Source: Gemmobacter aquatilis
GTDB taxonomy: Bacteria > Pseudomonadota > Alphaproteobacteria > Rhodobacterales > Rhodobacteraceae
DNA length: 64,000 bases
Assembly (NCBI RefSeq): GCF_900110025.1
Contig: NZ_FOCE01000013.1
Span: 20,848 to 84,847, forward strand
Reading direction: 5' to 3'
This document shows positions 54,540-63,417 of this stretch, in pieces. Positions within the stretch are counted from its first letter, which is position 1. Each line of letters opens with the position of its first letter. The translations under genes were made by a program, and so were the position numbers. Below the pieces are notes generated by a model. The model was not told the origin of the DNA. It worked only from the letters and a program-made list of their open reading frames with translations, and did not search any database.

Positions 54540-54758
54540 ATGACCCCCATGTACCTGCCTGACCAAGACCGCGACATGCTGATGAAGACCCTGCAAAGCA
54601 AGACGCCTGAAGTGGTGCAGGTGCGCATGGCCAATGCGCTGCTGCTGCTGGCCGAGGGGCTGCCGGTCGAGGATGTGGCGGGGCTGCTGTATCTGGACGA
54701 ACCGACCGTCGCGGGCTGGCAGAAGATCTTTGCCCGCCGCAAGCGCAGCGCTGCCTGA
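54540..54758 (+). CDS. Small helix-turn-helix protein (possible IS630-type remnant)
   Basis: 72 residues from ATG 54540. The middle reads VRMANALLLLAEGLPVEDVA, GLLYLDEPTVAGWQKIFARR, which looks like the N-terminal helix-turn-helix of IS630-type transposases or small Hin-like DNA-binding proteins. The stop is 7 bases before the MYG1-like gene, so the two may be co-transcribed. Whether it is a functional small protein or a transposase stub is open. Confidence 0.55.
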   Translation: MTPMYLPDQDRDMLMKTLQSKTPEVVQVRMANALLLLAEGLPVEDVAGLLYLDEPTVAGWQKIFARRKRSAA

Positions 54759-54765
54759 GGACGCC

Positions 54766-55704
54766 ATGACCCGCACCGCCCCTGTTGCCTGTCTCGTCAC
54801 CCATTCGGGCGGTTTTCACGCCGACGAGCTGATGTCGAGCGTCATCTTGACGCGGCTTTTCCCCGAAGCGCAGCTGGTGCGCAGCCGCGCGGCAGAGTGG
54901 ATCACCCCCGCGCCGAACCGCATCGTCTATGATGTGGGCGGCGCCTATGATCCCGAGGCCGGGATCTTTGATCACCACCAGCGCAATCCGCCGCTGCGGG
55001 CGGATGGCCAGCCGCTCAGCTCTTTCGGGTTGATCTGGCGGCATTTCGGCGGGGCCTATCTGGCCACCTGTGGTATCCCGGAGGCCGAGGTGGCGAAGGT
55101 TCATGCGGCCTTCGATGCGAAATTCGTGCTGCCGGTCGATCTGGTGGACAATGGTGCGCTAAGCCCCGCAGTGGCGGGGCCGCTGTCAGGGCTGACGCTG
55201 CCAGGCCTGCTGGAAACCCTGAAGCCGGCCTTCGACGAGGCCGACCCCGAGGCAGAGAACCGCGCCTTTCAGGGTGCCCTTGCCATAGCCCGCGCCTTTG
55301 TCGAGGCCGAGATTGCCAACCGCGCCGCGAAGCTGCGGGCCGAGGCGGTGGTGCTGGCGGCGATCGGGCGGGCGGGGGAGGGCCGCGTTCTGGAACTGCC
55401 GATAGGCATGCCGTTCCGGCCCGCCATCGTGATGGCGGGGGCGGATCATCTGCTGTTCGTCGTGCATCCGCGCCAGAAGGACTGGTGCGTGACCGGCATC
55501 CGCCGGGGCGATGACGGTTTCGCGCTGCGCGCTGATCTGCCCGCCACCTGGGCCGGGTTGACCGGCGCGGCGCTGGAACAGGCCTGTGGCGTGCCGGGCG
55601 CCAGCTTCTGCCACAATGGCCGCTTCATCGCGGCTGGCGCCACGCGCGAGGCAGCGCTGGCCATGGCAGACCTGGCGGTCGGCGTGGCGGTGGCGGACCA
55701 CTGA
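54766..55704 (+). CDS. MYG1/UPF0160 family metal-dependent hydrolase
   Basis: 312 residues. The N-terminal THSGGFHADELMSSVILTRLFP holds the family histidine/aspartate metal motif. YDVGGAYDPEAGIFDHHQ (DHH) and PVDLVDNGA continue it. The C-terminal VHPRQKDWCVTGIR, then GASFCHNGRFIAAGATREAAL are conserved in MYG1 proteins. Eukaryotic MYG1 is a 3'-5' RNA exonuclease; bacterial members are little studied. The ATG at 54766 overlaps nothing and is the family start. No operon partner except the small HTH gene. Confidence 0.9.
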   Translation: MTRTAPVACLVTHSGGFHADELMSSVILTRLFPEAQLVRSRAAEWITPAPNRIVYDVGGAYDPEAGIFDHHQRNPPLRADGQPLSSFGLIWRHFGGAYLATCGIPEAEVAKVHAAFDAKFVLPVDLVDNGALSPAVAGPLSGLTLPGLLETLKPAFDEADPEAENRAFQGALAIARAFVEAEIANRAAKLRAEAVVLAAIGRAGEGRVLELPIGMPFRPAIVMAGADHLLFVVHPRQKDWCVTGIRRGDDGFALRADLPATWAGLTGAALEQACGVPGASFCHNGRFIAAGATREAALAMADLAVGVAVADH

Positions 55705-55802
55705 GGGAGCGCTGTCGGCACGAAGACCGCCAGCGCATGGCTCCACACCCCAAGCCGTAACGCACCACATGCAGGAGGCCTCGCTGGCGTTTCAGGGCGG
55801 GT

Positions 55803-58229
55803 TCAGCCCTCGCTTTCTTCGGCAGGCCTGTCGGATGCGCCGAAATTGGCGCGGGCATCGGCAAAATCCATCAGCCGCACCTCGATATTGGCGTTGATCG
55901 AGCCATCCTCAAAATCGCCATGCAGCGACCGCGTCCCGGCGGGCAGACCGGTCAGATGCGCAATCGCCTCGTCTACATGCGATACGGCGTGGATCTGGAA
56001 CTGCCCCTGCGCCACCGCCGCGACCACATCAGGGCGCAGCATCAGATTGGCCACGTTGCGGCGCGGGATCAGCACGCCCTGCCGCCCTGTCAGCCCCTGT
56101 GCCTTGCAGACATCGAAGAAGCCTTCGATCTTTTCGTTGACACCGCCGATCGGCTGCACCTCGCCCATCTGGTTGACCGACCCCGTCACCGCAAAGGACT
56201 GCGTCAGCGGCACATCGGCCAGCGCCGACATCAGGGCGCACAGTTCTGCCAGCGAGGCGCTGTCCCCCTCGACCCCGCCATAGGTCTGTTCGAACACAAG
56301 CGAGGCCCAGAGCGAGAGCGGTACATCTGGCACATAGCGGGTGGCAAGGAATCCCGACAGGATCAGCACCGCCTTGGAATGGATCGGCCCGCCCATCCGG
56401 GCCTCGCGTTCGATATCGACCACACGGCCCGCCCCCATCCGCACCCGCGCCGTGATCCGTACAGGCGCGCCAAAGCGCAGCCCGCCCAGTTCGGCCACGG
56501 TCAGACCGTTGATCTGGCCCACCTCGCTGCCTGCGGTGGAAATCAGGATCGTGCCGCGCGCGATCATTTCCTGCACGCGGTCGCGGGTTTGCCCCAGCCG
56601 CCGCGCGCTGGCGGCGATCGCGTCGGTCACATGGGCTGCCGTCACCGCCAGTGCCCCGGCCTGAAGCGCCAGATGATCCGCCTCGCGCAGGATGTCCCAG
56701 ACATCGCTCAGCCGCAGAGACAGCTTTTCCTGATCTTCTGCCGCGCGGGTCGACACATCGACCAGCGCCGCCACGCCGTCGCGCGCCACGGGGCGCAGGT
56801 CTTCCTGTGCCACCAGCGTCGCCACGAGACGGGCGAACAGGGCGACCGACTCGGCGTTGCGCGGCATGTCGTCGCCGAATTCCGCCGCGACCCGGAAGAA
56901 CTGGTCAAAGTCGGGGTCAAGGTCCGACAGCAGCAGATGCAGCATCCGGTCACCCAACAAAACCACCCGCAGATCCAGCGGAATCGGCTCCGGTTCCAGC
57001 GTGGTGGTGGCGATCAGGCCCAGCCGGTCGGCTGCCGTGATCACATGGACCTGTGCGGTTTCCAGACAGCGTTTGAGCGCATCCCAGGCGAAAGGCTCGG
57101 TCAGCACGTGCCGCGCGTCCAGCATCAGAAAACCACCATTTGCCCGATGCAGCGCCCCCGGCTTGATCTGGGTGAAATCCGTCATCAGGGCGCCCTGCAA
57201 GGCGATATAGTCGATCCGCCCGGTCAGGTTGGCCAGTGTTGGCAGTGTTTCCACCACGACCGGCGCGCCGCTGTCGCCGTCATGCGTGACCATCACGTTT
57301 ACATCATAGCGGTGGAACCTCGGATCCTCGCGCAGCATGGCCCGACCGGGCGACAGCGGCGCCTCTGGGCGGTTGCGGTCGGCGGACAGAAACAGATCGG
57401 CATTGGCCACCAGATCGGCGCGAAGCGCCTTGAAATAAGGTGCCAGCACCTCGATCTTGCCGAAGCTGCGGGTCAGTTTGGCCATCGCCGCTTTCACCGC
57501 AATCTCGGCCATTGCGGTGTTCAAGCTGGCCACTGCGGCACGTTGCGCCCGCCCCAGTTCGGGCAGCGAGGCCAGAAAATCCTCCAGTTCCTGCTGCGTG
57601 GCACGCACGTCCTGTTCAATCCGGTCGCGCTCAGTCTCGGGCAGAGCGGCCATTGCTTCGGGTTTCAGCAACTCGCCTGCCTGCATGGGGGCCAGCGAAA
57701 ATCCCATCGGGGTGCGCAGGATCGCCACCTGACGTTTCTGCGCGCTTTCGCGCAGGGCATCGAAGGCGGTCTCGTGCTGCGCCGCAAAATCCTGCTCCAG
57801 CGCCCCCCGCCGGGTCTGGTAATCCTCGGATACCAGCAGCGCCGGGATATGCGCTGCCAGATCTTCGACAAGGCTTGCCATGGCGGCGCGCAACCGCACT
57901 GCCTGCCCCTGTGGCAGACACAGCGCCAGAGGCCGGTCGGGGTTGGCGAAGTTCTGCACATAAACCCAATCCTGCGGCACCGGTCGGACCGCCGCCTCGT
58001 CTTTCAAGATACGCAGCACGGTGGAGTGGCGCCCGCTGCCTTCAGGCCCATGCACATAAAGGTTGAATCTTCGGTGCCGCATCTGGGCCGACAGGCGGAT
58101 CGCCTCTACGGCGCGTTCCTGTCCGATAGGCCAGCGCAGCGGTTCCAGCGCCGCCGTGGTGTCGAAGGACAGTGTGGCCGGATCGCAGACCGCCCGCAAT
58201 TGCGCCACGCCGATTATCGTATCGGCCAT
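55803..58229 (-). CDS. Lon-family AAA protease (LonB/AsrA-like)
   Basis: About 808 residues. The family-typical P-loop FNLYVHGPEGSGRHST (Arg in place of Lys is normal here) is near residue 50. A long helical middle precedes Walker B-like GGFLMLDARHVL. The C-terminal S16 protease domain has the catalytic serine in VEGDSASLAELCALMSALAD and the lysine in GGVNEKIEGFFDVCK. Such proteases lack the N-terminal substrate domain of classical Lon. The ATG at 58229 has AGGG 9 bases upstream; ATGs at 58238 and further out are alternatives. It diverges from the beta-CASP hydrolase with a 147-base gap. Confidence 0.9.
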   Translation of the reverse strand: MADTIIGVAQLRAVCDPATLSFDTTAALEPLRWPIGQERAVEAIRLSAQMRHRRFNLYVHGPEGSGRHSTVLRILKDEAAVRPVPQDWVYVQNFANPDRPLALCLPQGQAVRLRAAMASLVEDLAAHIPALLVSEDYQTRRGALEQDFAAQHETAFDALRESAQKRQVAILRTPMGFSLAPMQAGELLKPEAMAALPETERDRIEQDVRATQQELEDFLASLPELGRAQRAAVASLNTAMAEIAVKAAMAKLTRSFGKIEVLAPYFKALRADLVANADLFLSADRNRPEAPLSPGRAMLREDPRFHRYDVNVMVTHDGDSGAPVVVETLPTLANLTGRIDYIALQGALMTDFTQIKPGALHRANGGFLMLDARHVLTEPFAWDALKRCLETAQVHVITAADRLGLIATTTLEPEPIPLDLRVVLLGDRMLHLLLSDLDPDFDQFFRVAAEFGDDMPRNAESVALFARLVATLVAQEDLRPVARDGVAALVDVSTRAAEDQEKLSLRLSDVWDILREADHLALQAGALAVTAAHVTDAIAASARRLGQTRDRVQEMIARGTILISTAGSEVGQINGLTVAELGGLRFGAPVRITARVRMGAGRVVDIEREARMGGPIHSKAVLILSGFLATRYVPDVPLSLWASLVFEQTYGGVEGDSASLAELCALMSALADVPLTQSFAVTGSVNQMGEVQPIGGVNEKIEGFFDVCKAQGLTGRQGVLIPRRNVANLMLRPDVVAAVAQGQFQIHAVSHVDEAIAHLTGLPAGTRSLHGDFEDGSINANIEVRLMDFADARANFGASDRPAEESEG

Positions 58230-58376
58230 TCCAGTCATCCCTTCCGCCAGAGCCTTGACGCCCCCCATGATGAACGCCGCGCCGGGCGATCCGTCAACCG
58301 TTTCCCGCAGGGACAACCGGATGATGGCGGCGCGGCAGAATATGTTACCCTGAGGCAAACACGGAAAGGGCCTGAC

Positions 58377-59972
58377 ATGGGCAACCCAAAGCTGACCTTC
58401 AACGGCGCCGCGCGCGGTGTCACCGGCTCTTGTTTCCGGCTGCAAACCGATGGCGGCGACATCCTGATCGACTGCGGGCTGTTTCAGGGCCCGAAGACGG
58501 AAAAGGAACTGAACTACCGGCCCTTCCCCTTTGCCGCCCGCAAGATTGCGGCGGTGATTCTGTCACATGCGCATATCGACCATTCGGGCCTGTTGCCGAA
58601 ACTGGTGCGTGACGGGTTTTCCGGCCCGATCCATGCCACGGCGGCAACCGCCGATCTGTGTGGCGTGATGCTGCCCGACAGCGCCCATATTCAGGAATTC
58701 GAGGTTGAACATCTGAACCGGCGTAATGCCGAACGCCGCCTTGCGCCGGTTGAGCCAATCTATACTGCAGCAGATGCGCGGGCCTGCATCGCGCTGTTTC
58801 GGCCGCAACCCTATGATGTCTGGTTCCCTGTGGTGCCGGGCGTGCAGGCGCGGCTGTGGAATGCGGGGCATCTGCTCGGCTCCGCCTCGATCGAGCTGGA
58901 GGTGGTGCAGGACGGGCAGGCCTGCCGCCTGCTGTTTTCTGCCGATATCGGGCCGGATTACAAGCTGATGCACCCGGACCCGGAAGGGCCGCAGGGGGTG
59001 GATTACCTGATCTGCGAATCCACCTATGGCGATACCGACCGGACGGATGCCACGCCAGAGCGTCGGCGTGCCCTGCTGCGCGACGAGGTGCGGGCGGCGA
59101 TGCATCCCGATGGCGTGCTGCTGATCCCTTCTTTCGCGGTGGAGCGCGCGCAGGAGCTGATCAGCGATCTTGGCCGTCTGATGGCCGAGGGGGAGCTGCC
59201 GCGCATTCCCATCCATGTTGACAGCCCGATGGCAACCGCCGCCACCAAGGTGTTTGCCAAACACGCCGCCGCGCTGGAGGGCGGGCCGCAGTTTCTGGCC
59301 GGGCTGCAATCGCACAGCCTGCATTTCACCGAAACGGTGGAGCAAAGCATGGCTCTGGACCGGCTGCACGGTTTCCACATCGTCATCGCCGCTTCGGGCA
59401 TGTGCGAGGCGGGACGCATCCGGCATCGGTTGAAGAACTGGCTGTGGCGCGATACGGCGACGGTGCTGCTGGTGGGGTTTCAGGCCGTGGGCACGCTGGG
59501 CCGCATCTTGCAGGATGGCGCCACTTCTGTCCGCATTCAGGGGCAGGATTTTGCGGTGCGGGCGCGCATCCGTTCGATCGACCTGTATTCCGGCCATGCC
59601 GATGGGCCGGAGCTGGCCGACTGGATCCGGGCGCGGCTGCCGCTGACCCATCAGCTTTTTCTGGTGCATGGTGAGGCGGCAGCGATGGCGGCGCTGGCCG
59701 CCCGGTTGCCCGGCGTGGTGGCGGCTCAGGATGTGCTGATCCCGGATCTGGACGCGGCATATGAGTTAACGGCGCGCGGCGCGTTGCAGTTGCCACAGGC
59801 CCGCGCGCCACGGATCGAGCCGGAGCGGGTGGCGCGGATGGATTGGCACAACGACGTGTCGCGGCTGATGCTGGACATCAACGATGCGCTGGCCGCCGTG
59901 CCGGACGAAAAATCGCGGGGCGTGCTGATCCGCCGGTTGCGTGGCGCGCTAAATCCGGCGCCCCAGCCCTAG
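58377..59972 (+). CDS. Metallo-beta-lactamase fold RNA-processing hydrolase (beta-CASP)
   Basis: 531 residues. The metal motif SHAHIDHSG at about 63-71, further ligands in NAGHLLGSASIELE and FSADIGPDY, and beta-CASP motifs A-C (DSPMAT, the HFTE region, IAASGMCEAGRIRHRLK) are present. The RMMBL C-terminal part includes SIDLYSGHADGPEL and LVHGE. These enzymes act as endo/exoribonucleases in the CPSF73/YSH1 family. The ATG at 58377 follows GGAAAGGG. The very long frame upstream of it is only the antisense of the protease gene. Confidence 0.92.
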   Translation: MGNPKLTFNGAARGVTGSCFRLQTDGGDILIDCGLFQGPKTEKELNYRPFPFAARKIAAVILSHAHIDHSGLLPKLVRDGFSGPIHATAATADLCGVMLPDSAHIQEFEVEHLNRRNAERRLAPVEPIYTAADARACIALFRPQPYDVWFPVVPGVQARLWNAGHLLGSASIELEVVQDGQACRLLFSADIGPDYKLMHPDPEGPQGVDYLICESTYGDTDRTDATPERRRALLRDEVRAAMHPDGVLLIPSFAVERAQELISDLGRLMAEGELPRIPIHVDSPMATAATKVFAKHAAALEGGPQFLAGLQSHSLHFTETVEQSMALDRLHGFHIVIAASGMCEAGRIRHRLKNWLWRDTATVLLVGFQAVGTLGRILQDGATSVRIQGQDFAVRARIRSIDLYSGHADGPELADWIRARLPLTHQLFLVHGEAAAMAALAARLPGVVAAQDVLIPDLDAAYELTARGALQLPQARAPRIEPERVARMDWHNDVSRLMLDINDALAAVPDEKSRGVLIRRLRGALNPAPQP

Positions 59973-59981
59973 ACCCCATGA

Positions 59982-60503
59982 TCAGGCTGTGGCCATAGTC
60001 GATCCAGTCATATGGACCGCCCAAGTTTCCAACGCATCATTATCGGGTGGCAAACAGGTAGCCAAGCCCTCTGCGAACGCCTCGAAAGCGGCTAGGTTGA
60101 GCGCGTTTATACCGACAAGGACAGGAATGCCGTTGGCAAGCGCCTCTGCGATCACAGTCCGGAAGCCGCGGCCCTCAGCTTCGTGTTTGCCGAATTTGTT
60201 GACGATCAGCACGTCTGCACCTCGATCCAGACTGGCCGATACCAGACCGACCGCCGTTTCCAGCGCGGCGGGGTCAAGCCGACAGCCACGTGCGGATCGG
60301 CCAAGGTTCTGGCTGATCCGCAGAACGGGCCCATCTGGCAACACCTGAACATCCATGTCACAGGGCCCCGTATCGGCGCGTTCAGAGTTGATCTGGACCG
60401 TGCCGCAGCACCGAAGGCCGCGCGCAGCAAGCACTTTCGCCAGATTGAACAGAATCAGGTCGGTATCGCCACGTCCGGGCGCCATGGTGTAGGCGAGGTT
60501 CAT
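59982..60503 (-). CDS. DUF2478 family nucleotide-binding protein
   Basis: 173 residues. AYTMAPGRGDTDLILFNLAK at the N-terminus and the conserved ADVLIVNKFGKHEAEGRGFR, EALANGIPVLVGIN segments identify DUF2478, a family often located beside molybdenum transport or molybdoenzyme genes. It lies 11 bases after moeA on the same strand, in line with a molybdenum-related role. Biochemical function is not known. Confidence 0.85.
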   Translation of the reverse strand: MNLAYTMAPGRGDTDLILFNLAKVLAARGLRCCGTVQINSERADTGPCDMDVQVLPDGPVLRISQNLGRSARGCRLDPAALETAVGLVSASLDRGADVLIVNKFGKHEAEGRGFRTVIAEALANGIPVLVGINALNLAAFEAFAEGLATCLPPDNDALETWAVHMTGSTMATA

Positions 60504-60514
60504 CTTGGGGGCCC

Positions 60515-61793
60515 TCAGGTCTGGCGAAAGGGTTGGAATTCGACAAGCGCGCCCGCAGGCAGAAAATCGCAGTCGGGGGGCAGAAAGATCAGTCCGTCCG
60601 CATTGGGCAGCGACCGGACATGGGCAGAGTGTGTCTCTGCCTCGAAGGCAACGAGCTCGCGCCCCAGTCCGTCTAAGCCCGTATGGATGGCCGGTCGCAA
60701 CTCGCAGCGTCCGGCCTTTCTGGAAATGGTCATGGCCGTGACGACGTGGCGCCGCTTTGCGCCCTGCCCCGCATCACCAGTCAATCTGCGGACCAGCGCG
60801 GTTCCGAAAAGCTGCCATGTCACGAAAGCAGCCAGCGGATTGCCGGGAAGGCCAAGCCAGGCCGCCCCCCTGACGCAGCCGAAAGACACAGGCTTGCCGG
60901 GCTTGATCGAAACACCGCTGAAGACAATCTCGCCCGCCATGGCCAGCAGGGCGGGTTTGATGTGATCCTCTTCCCCCACCGAAAGTCCGCCGGTGGTGAT
61001 CACAAGATCCGCGACATTCGCCAACTCTGCGAGTTGCAGGAACAACCCGTCGGGGCTGCCGAGCCCGTGTTCGACCGCGACAAGATCAATGTCCGGGCGT
61101 GTCAGCGCGGCGGTCAGCATCGGCGTATTCACATCCCAGATCTGGGGCCCGTCCCGCGTTGCCCCGTCTGGCGCACTTTGTCGCCGGTTACCAGAAGGGC
61201 GGCGCGCAGACGCCTGCGCACCCGGACAGACCCGGCACCGTCAGCGGCGCAAGCGGCAATGTCTCGCACGCCAAGCCGCCGCCCTTCATCCAGAATGGTA
61301 ACCCCTGCCGCCATCTCGCTGCCCGCGCGGCGGATATTCAGACCAGCCTTGGGGCGAAGGTTGATGCGAACCCGGTTGCCGGTCCGCTTGACGTCCTCCT
61401 GCATCACCACGGCATCCGCGCCTTCGGGGACCGGCGCGCCGGTAAAGATGCGGGCGGCTTGCAGCCCAGCGAGCAGACGCAGCTCAGATTGCCGGGCAGG
61501 AACCTGCGCCACAACTTCGAACGTCCACGGCCCATCGCCGGGCAGAGCCGCAGAGGCGACGGCGTAGCCATCCATCGCGGCAGTGTCGAAGGGCGGGGTA
61601 TGCACAGCGATGCAACCGGGCTTGCAAGAATGCGGCCCAAGGCTTGGCCCAGCGGGATGTCTTCCCCCTCTTCGACAGCAGCCGTTTGATCGACGATCAG
61701 GGCAAGCGCCGCGTCGATGCTGACCAGCGGTTTTACGGCATCACGGCCATCGCAGCCACAGCCCGGGCCAGCAACAGTTTGCGTGGTGGTCAT
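60515..61793 (-). pseudogene. moeA: Molybdopterin molybdenumtransferase, two frameshifts
   Basis: MoeA inserts molybdate into molybdopterin-AMP. The start at 61793 has AAGGAGG and reads MTTTQTVAGPGCGCDGRDAV up to ILASPVASL. Near 61600 the homologous reading changes frame to TPPFDTAAMDGYAVAS, which continues with GAPVPEGADAVVMQED to VTGDKVRQ. Near 61140-61165 it changes again to IWDVNTPMLTAALTRPDIDL, GLSVGEEDHIKPAL and SIKPGKPVSFG, ending at 60515. All MoeA domains are present across the three frames (about 425 residues), so the gene is otherwise complete. Two single-base errors in assembly or a young pseudogene are equally possible. Confidence 0.85.
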
Positions 61794-61915
61794 TGTGCCG
61801 CCGCCTCCTTGAAATGTCCGGAGCCGATGCTGCAATCGAGATCGCGCAGAAGGCCGTCCTTCAGCCCGTAGATCAGGCCACTCTCCCGAACGCACTTCCC
61901 GTCACCCTCAAAGGC
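61790..61915 (-). pseudogene. C-terminal remnant of an unknown gene upstream of moeA
   Basis: A 41-codon frame whose stop overlaps the moeA start (ATGA) reads FEGDGKCVRESGLIYGLKDG, LLRDLDCSIGSGHFKEAAAQ. The translational overlap suggests it was the end of a real gene in the same operon. A stop lies directly upstream, so the rest has been lost. I do not recognise the family. Confidence 0.4.
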
Positions 61916-62017
61916 TCAGTCCTGTCTCTCTCCTAAGTTCTTGGCGAGCCAGCCCATGCCTTTACAGTTGTTAAGTTGCGCCTCCCCAGCTTATGCACGA
62001 TGCCGACTTAACAGCTG

Positions 62018-62455
62018 TTATGCAGCATTTCGCCGCGAGATCAGAGCCATCACCATTGGCCCACAGGAAAACTCGCCTGCCGCAGCCTTCGATGTAAGCG
62101 CCCGCAGGTATCCGGCAGGAGATCTGATTTCGGCGAAGCGTTCGAGCATAGCTACAACGGTGATTGAGGCTTGCTCCGGTCCCATGAACCGTTGTGCCTC
62201 TTCCCAAGCAGAAGTACTGATCCCCATGGCTGGCCGAACATGGCACGCTGCGTCGAAAAGCTGATGCCAATGTCGAATGTGACCTTGGTAGAAGGTCTTG
62301 AGCGACGGACATCCCGAGATCACCAGATGGAGTGGGATCTGGGGTACACGCCTTGTGTCAGGCCCTTGAACGTCTGCCCGAGGCAGATCCGTATCAAGTT
62401 CTGGCTCTCCGTTCGCCACCCAGCCTTTTTCTAAGGCAGGTTCAAAATCTATGAG
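62018..62455 (-). pseudogene. repC: RepC C-terminal fragment (repABC plasmid replication initiator)
   Basis: The frame to 62018 reads PLHLVISGCPSLKTF, IRHWHQLFDAACHVRPAMGI, SAWEEAQRFMGPEQASITV, VAMLERFAEIRSPAGYLRAL and KAAAGEFSCGPMVMALI. This is the conserved C-terminal domain of RepC from alphaproteobacterial repABC replicons. The N-terminal DNA-binding two thirds, which include the internal origin, are missing, and an IS66-type element starts about 75 bases upstream. It cannot drive replication. Confidence 0.85.
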
Positions 62456-62626
62456 TCTTTATTTGCATTCTGAAGGAGACGCTTAGATTGGGCATCATTT
62501 CCCCCCGTTCGTCGGTATCATTGCACCGTAACCGCCCGGTTGGCATCGCCTGCCTGAAGTTGGGCTGATCGTTTATGGCACGTGCCTAGCGACGTCGTTA
62601 ACGACGTGTCTTAAGCGGGGCTGGCG

Positions 62627-63010
62627 ATGCGTGGCGATATTCTGGGACTTGAGCGGCGACGGCGGTGGAGCGACGATGAGAAGCTCGAGATCGTTATGTC
62701 TGTCGGCGTAGGTGATGCGACTGTGACGCAGGTTGCTCAGCGGCATGATGTGACCCGGCAGCAGATCTATGCCTGGCGACACGATCTGAAGAAGAAGGGG
62801 TTGCTTTCGGCCTTTCCGGAGGCGCTGTTTCTTCCGGTGGAGTTGGACAGGCCCATGGGATTGGCGGTGCCGCCGGGGGGCATCCGCGCAGAAGTTCCGC
62901 GCGTTGCCCAGATCGAGCTGCAACTGGCGAATGGCCGCAGCCTGCGCTTCGACCAAGGCGTGGATGCGGCCACGCTGATGCAGCTGATCCGGGCGGTGGA
63001 AGCGGCATGA
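62627..63010 (+). CDS. tnpA: IS66 TnpA-like protein
   Basis: 127 residues with a helix-turn-helix (RRWSDDEKLEIVMSVGVGDA, TVTQVAQRHDVTRQQIYAWR) and the C-terminal QIELQLANGRSLRFDQGVDAA typical of the IS66 accessory protein. Its stop overlaps tnpB's ATG (ATGA). It is needed for IS66 transposition together with TnpB and TnpC. Confidence 0.9.
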   Translation: MRGDILGLERRRRWSDDEKLEIVMSVGVGDATVTQVAQRHDVTRQQIYAWRHDLKKKGLLSAFPEALFLPVELDRPMGLAVPPGGIRAEVPRVAQIELQLANGRSLRFDQGVDAATLMQLIRAVEAA

Positions 63011-63354
63011 TCGGGCCGGGCACGGGCGTCCGGGTCTATCTGGCCTGTGGGGTGACGGATCTGCGCAAGGGGATCGAGGGGTTGGCTGCCCTCGCGCAGG
63101 ATCATCTGCGGCAAAAGCCTACCGATGGCGCCGTGTTCGCGTTCCGTGGCCGTCGCGGCGACAGGTTGAAGCTCTTGCATTGGGGTGGGCAAGGCTTCTG
63201 CCTCTATTACAAGGTGCTGCAAAGGGGCCGCTTTCCCTGGCCCATGCGCGGCGATGGCGCGGTGCGTCTGACCTCGGCACAACTCGCCATGCTGTGGGAG
63301 GGGATTGACTGGCGCCGACCGGATTGGGGCGTGCCACCGGCTCGGGTTGGCTGA
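63007..63354 (+). CDS. tnpB: IS66 TnpB-like protein (Orf2)
   Basis: 115 residues: VRVYLACGVTDLRKGIEGLA, DGAVFAFRGRRGDRLKLLHW, GQGFCLYYKVLQRGRFPWP. This is the conserved IS66 Orf2 protein, full length. It overlaps tnpA by 4 bases. Confidence 0.93.
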   Translation: MIGPGTGVRVYLACGVTDLRKGIEGLAALAQDHLRQKPTDGAVFAFRGRRGDRLKLLHWGGQGFCLYYKVLQRGRFPWPMRGDGAVRLTSAQLAMLWEGIDWRRPDWGVPPARVG

Positions 63355-63417
63355 GTTTATCGGGCTGAAATACCTTGTTTTTATGGTTGTTCCGCCTGCG
63401 TTGTGGTCGTCGGACGC

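Noticed and set aside
55920..58376. A very long plus-strand open frame antisense to the Lon-family protease and fused to the beta-CASP gene frame
   Set aside because: It is a composition shadow of a GC-rich gene on the other strand; it has no domain, and the true gene starts at the ATG at 58377 with a ribosome site.
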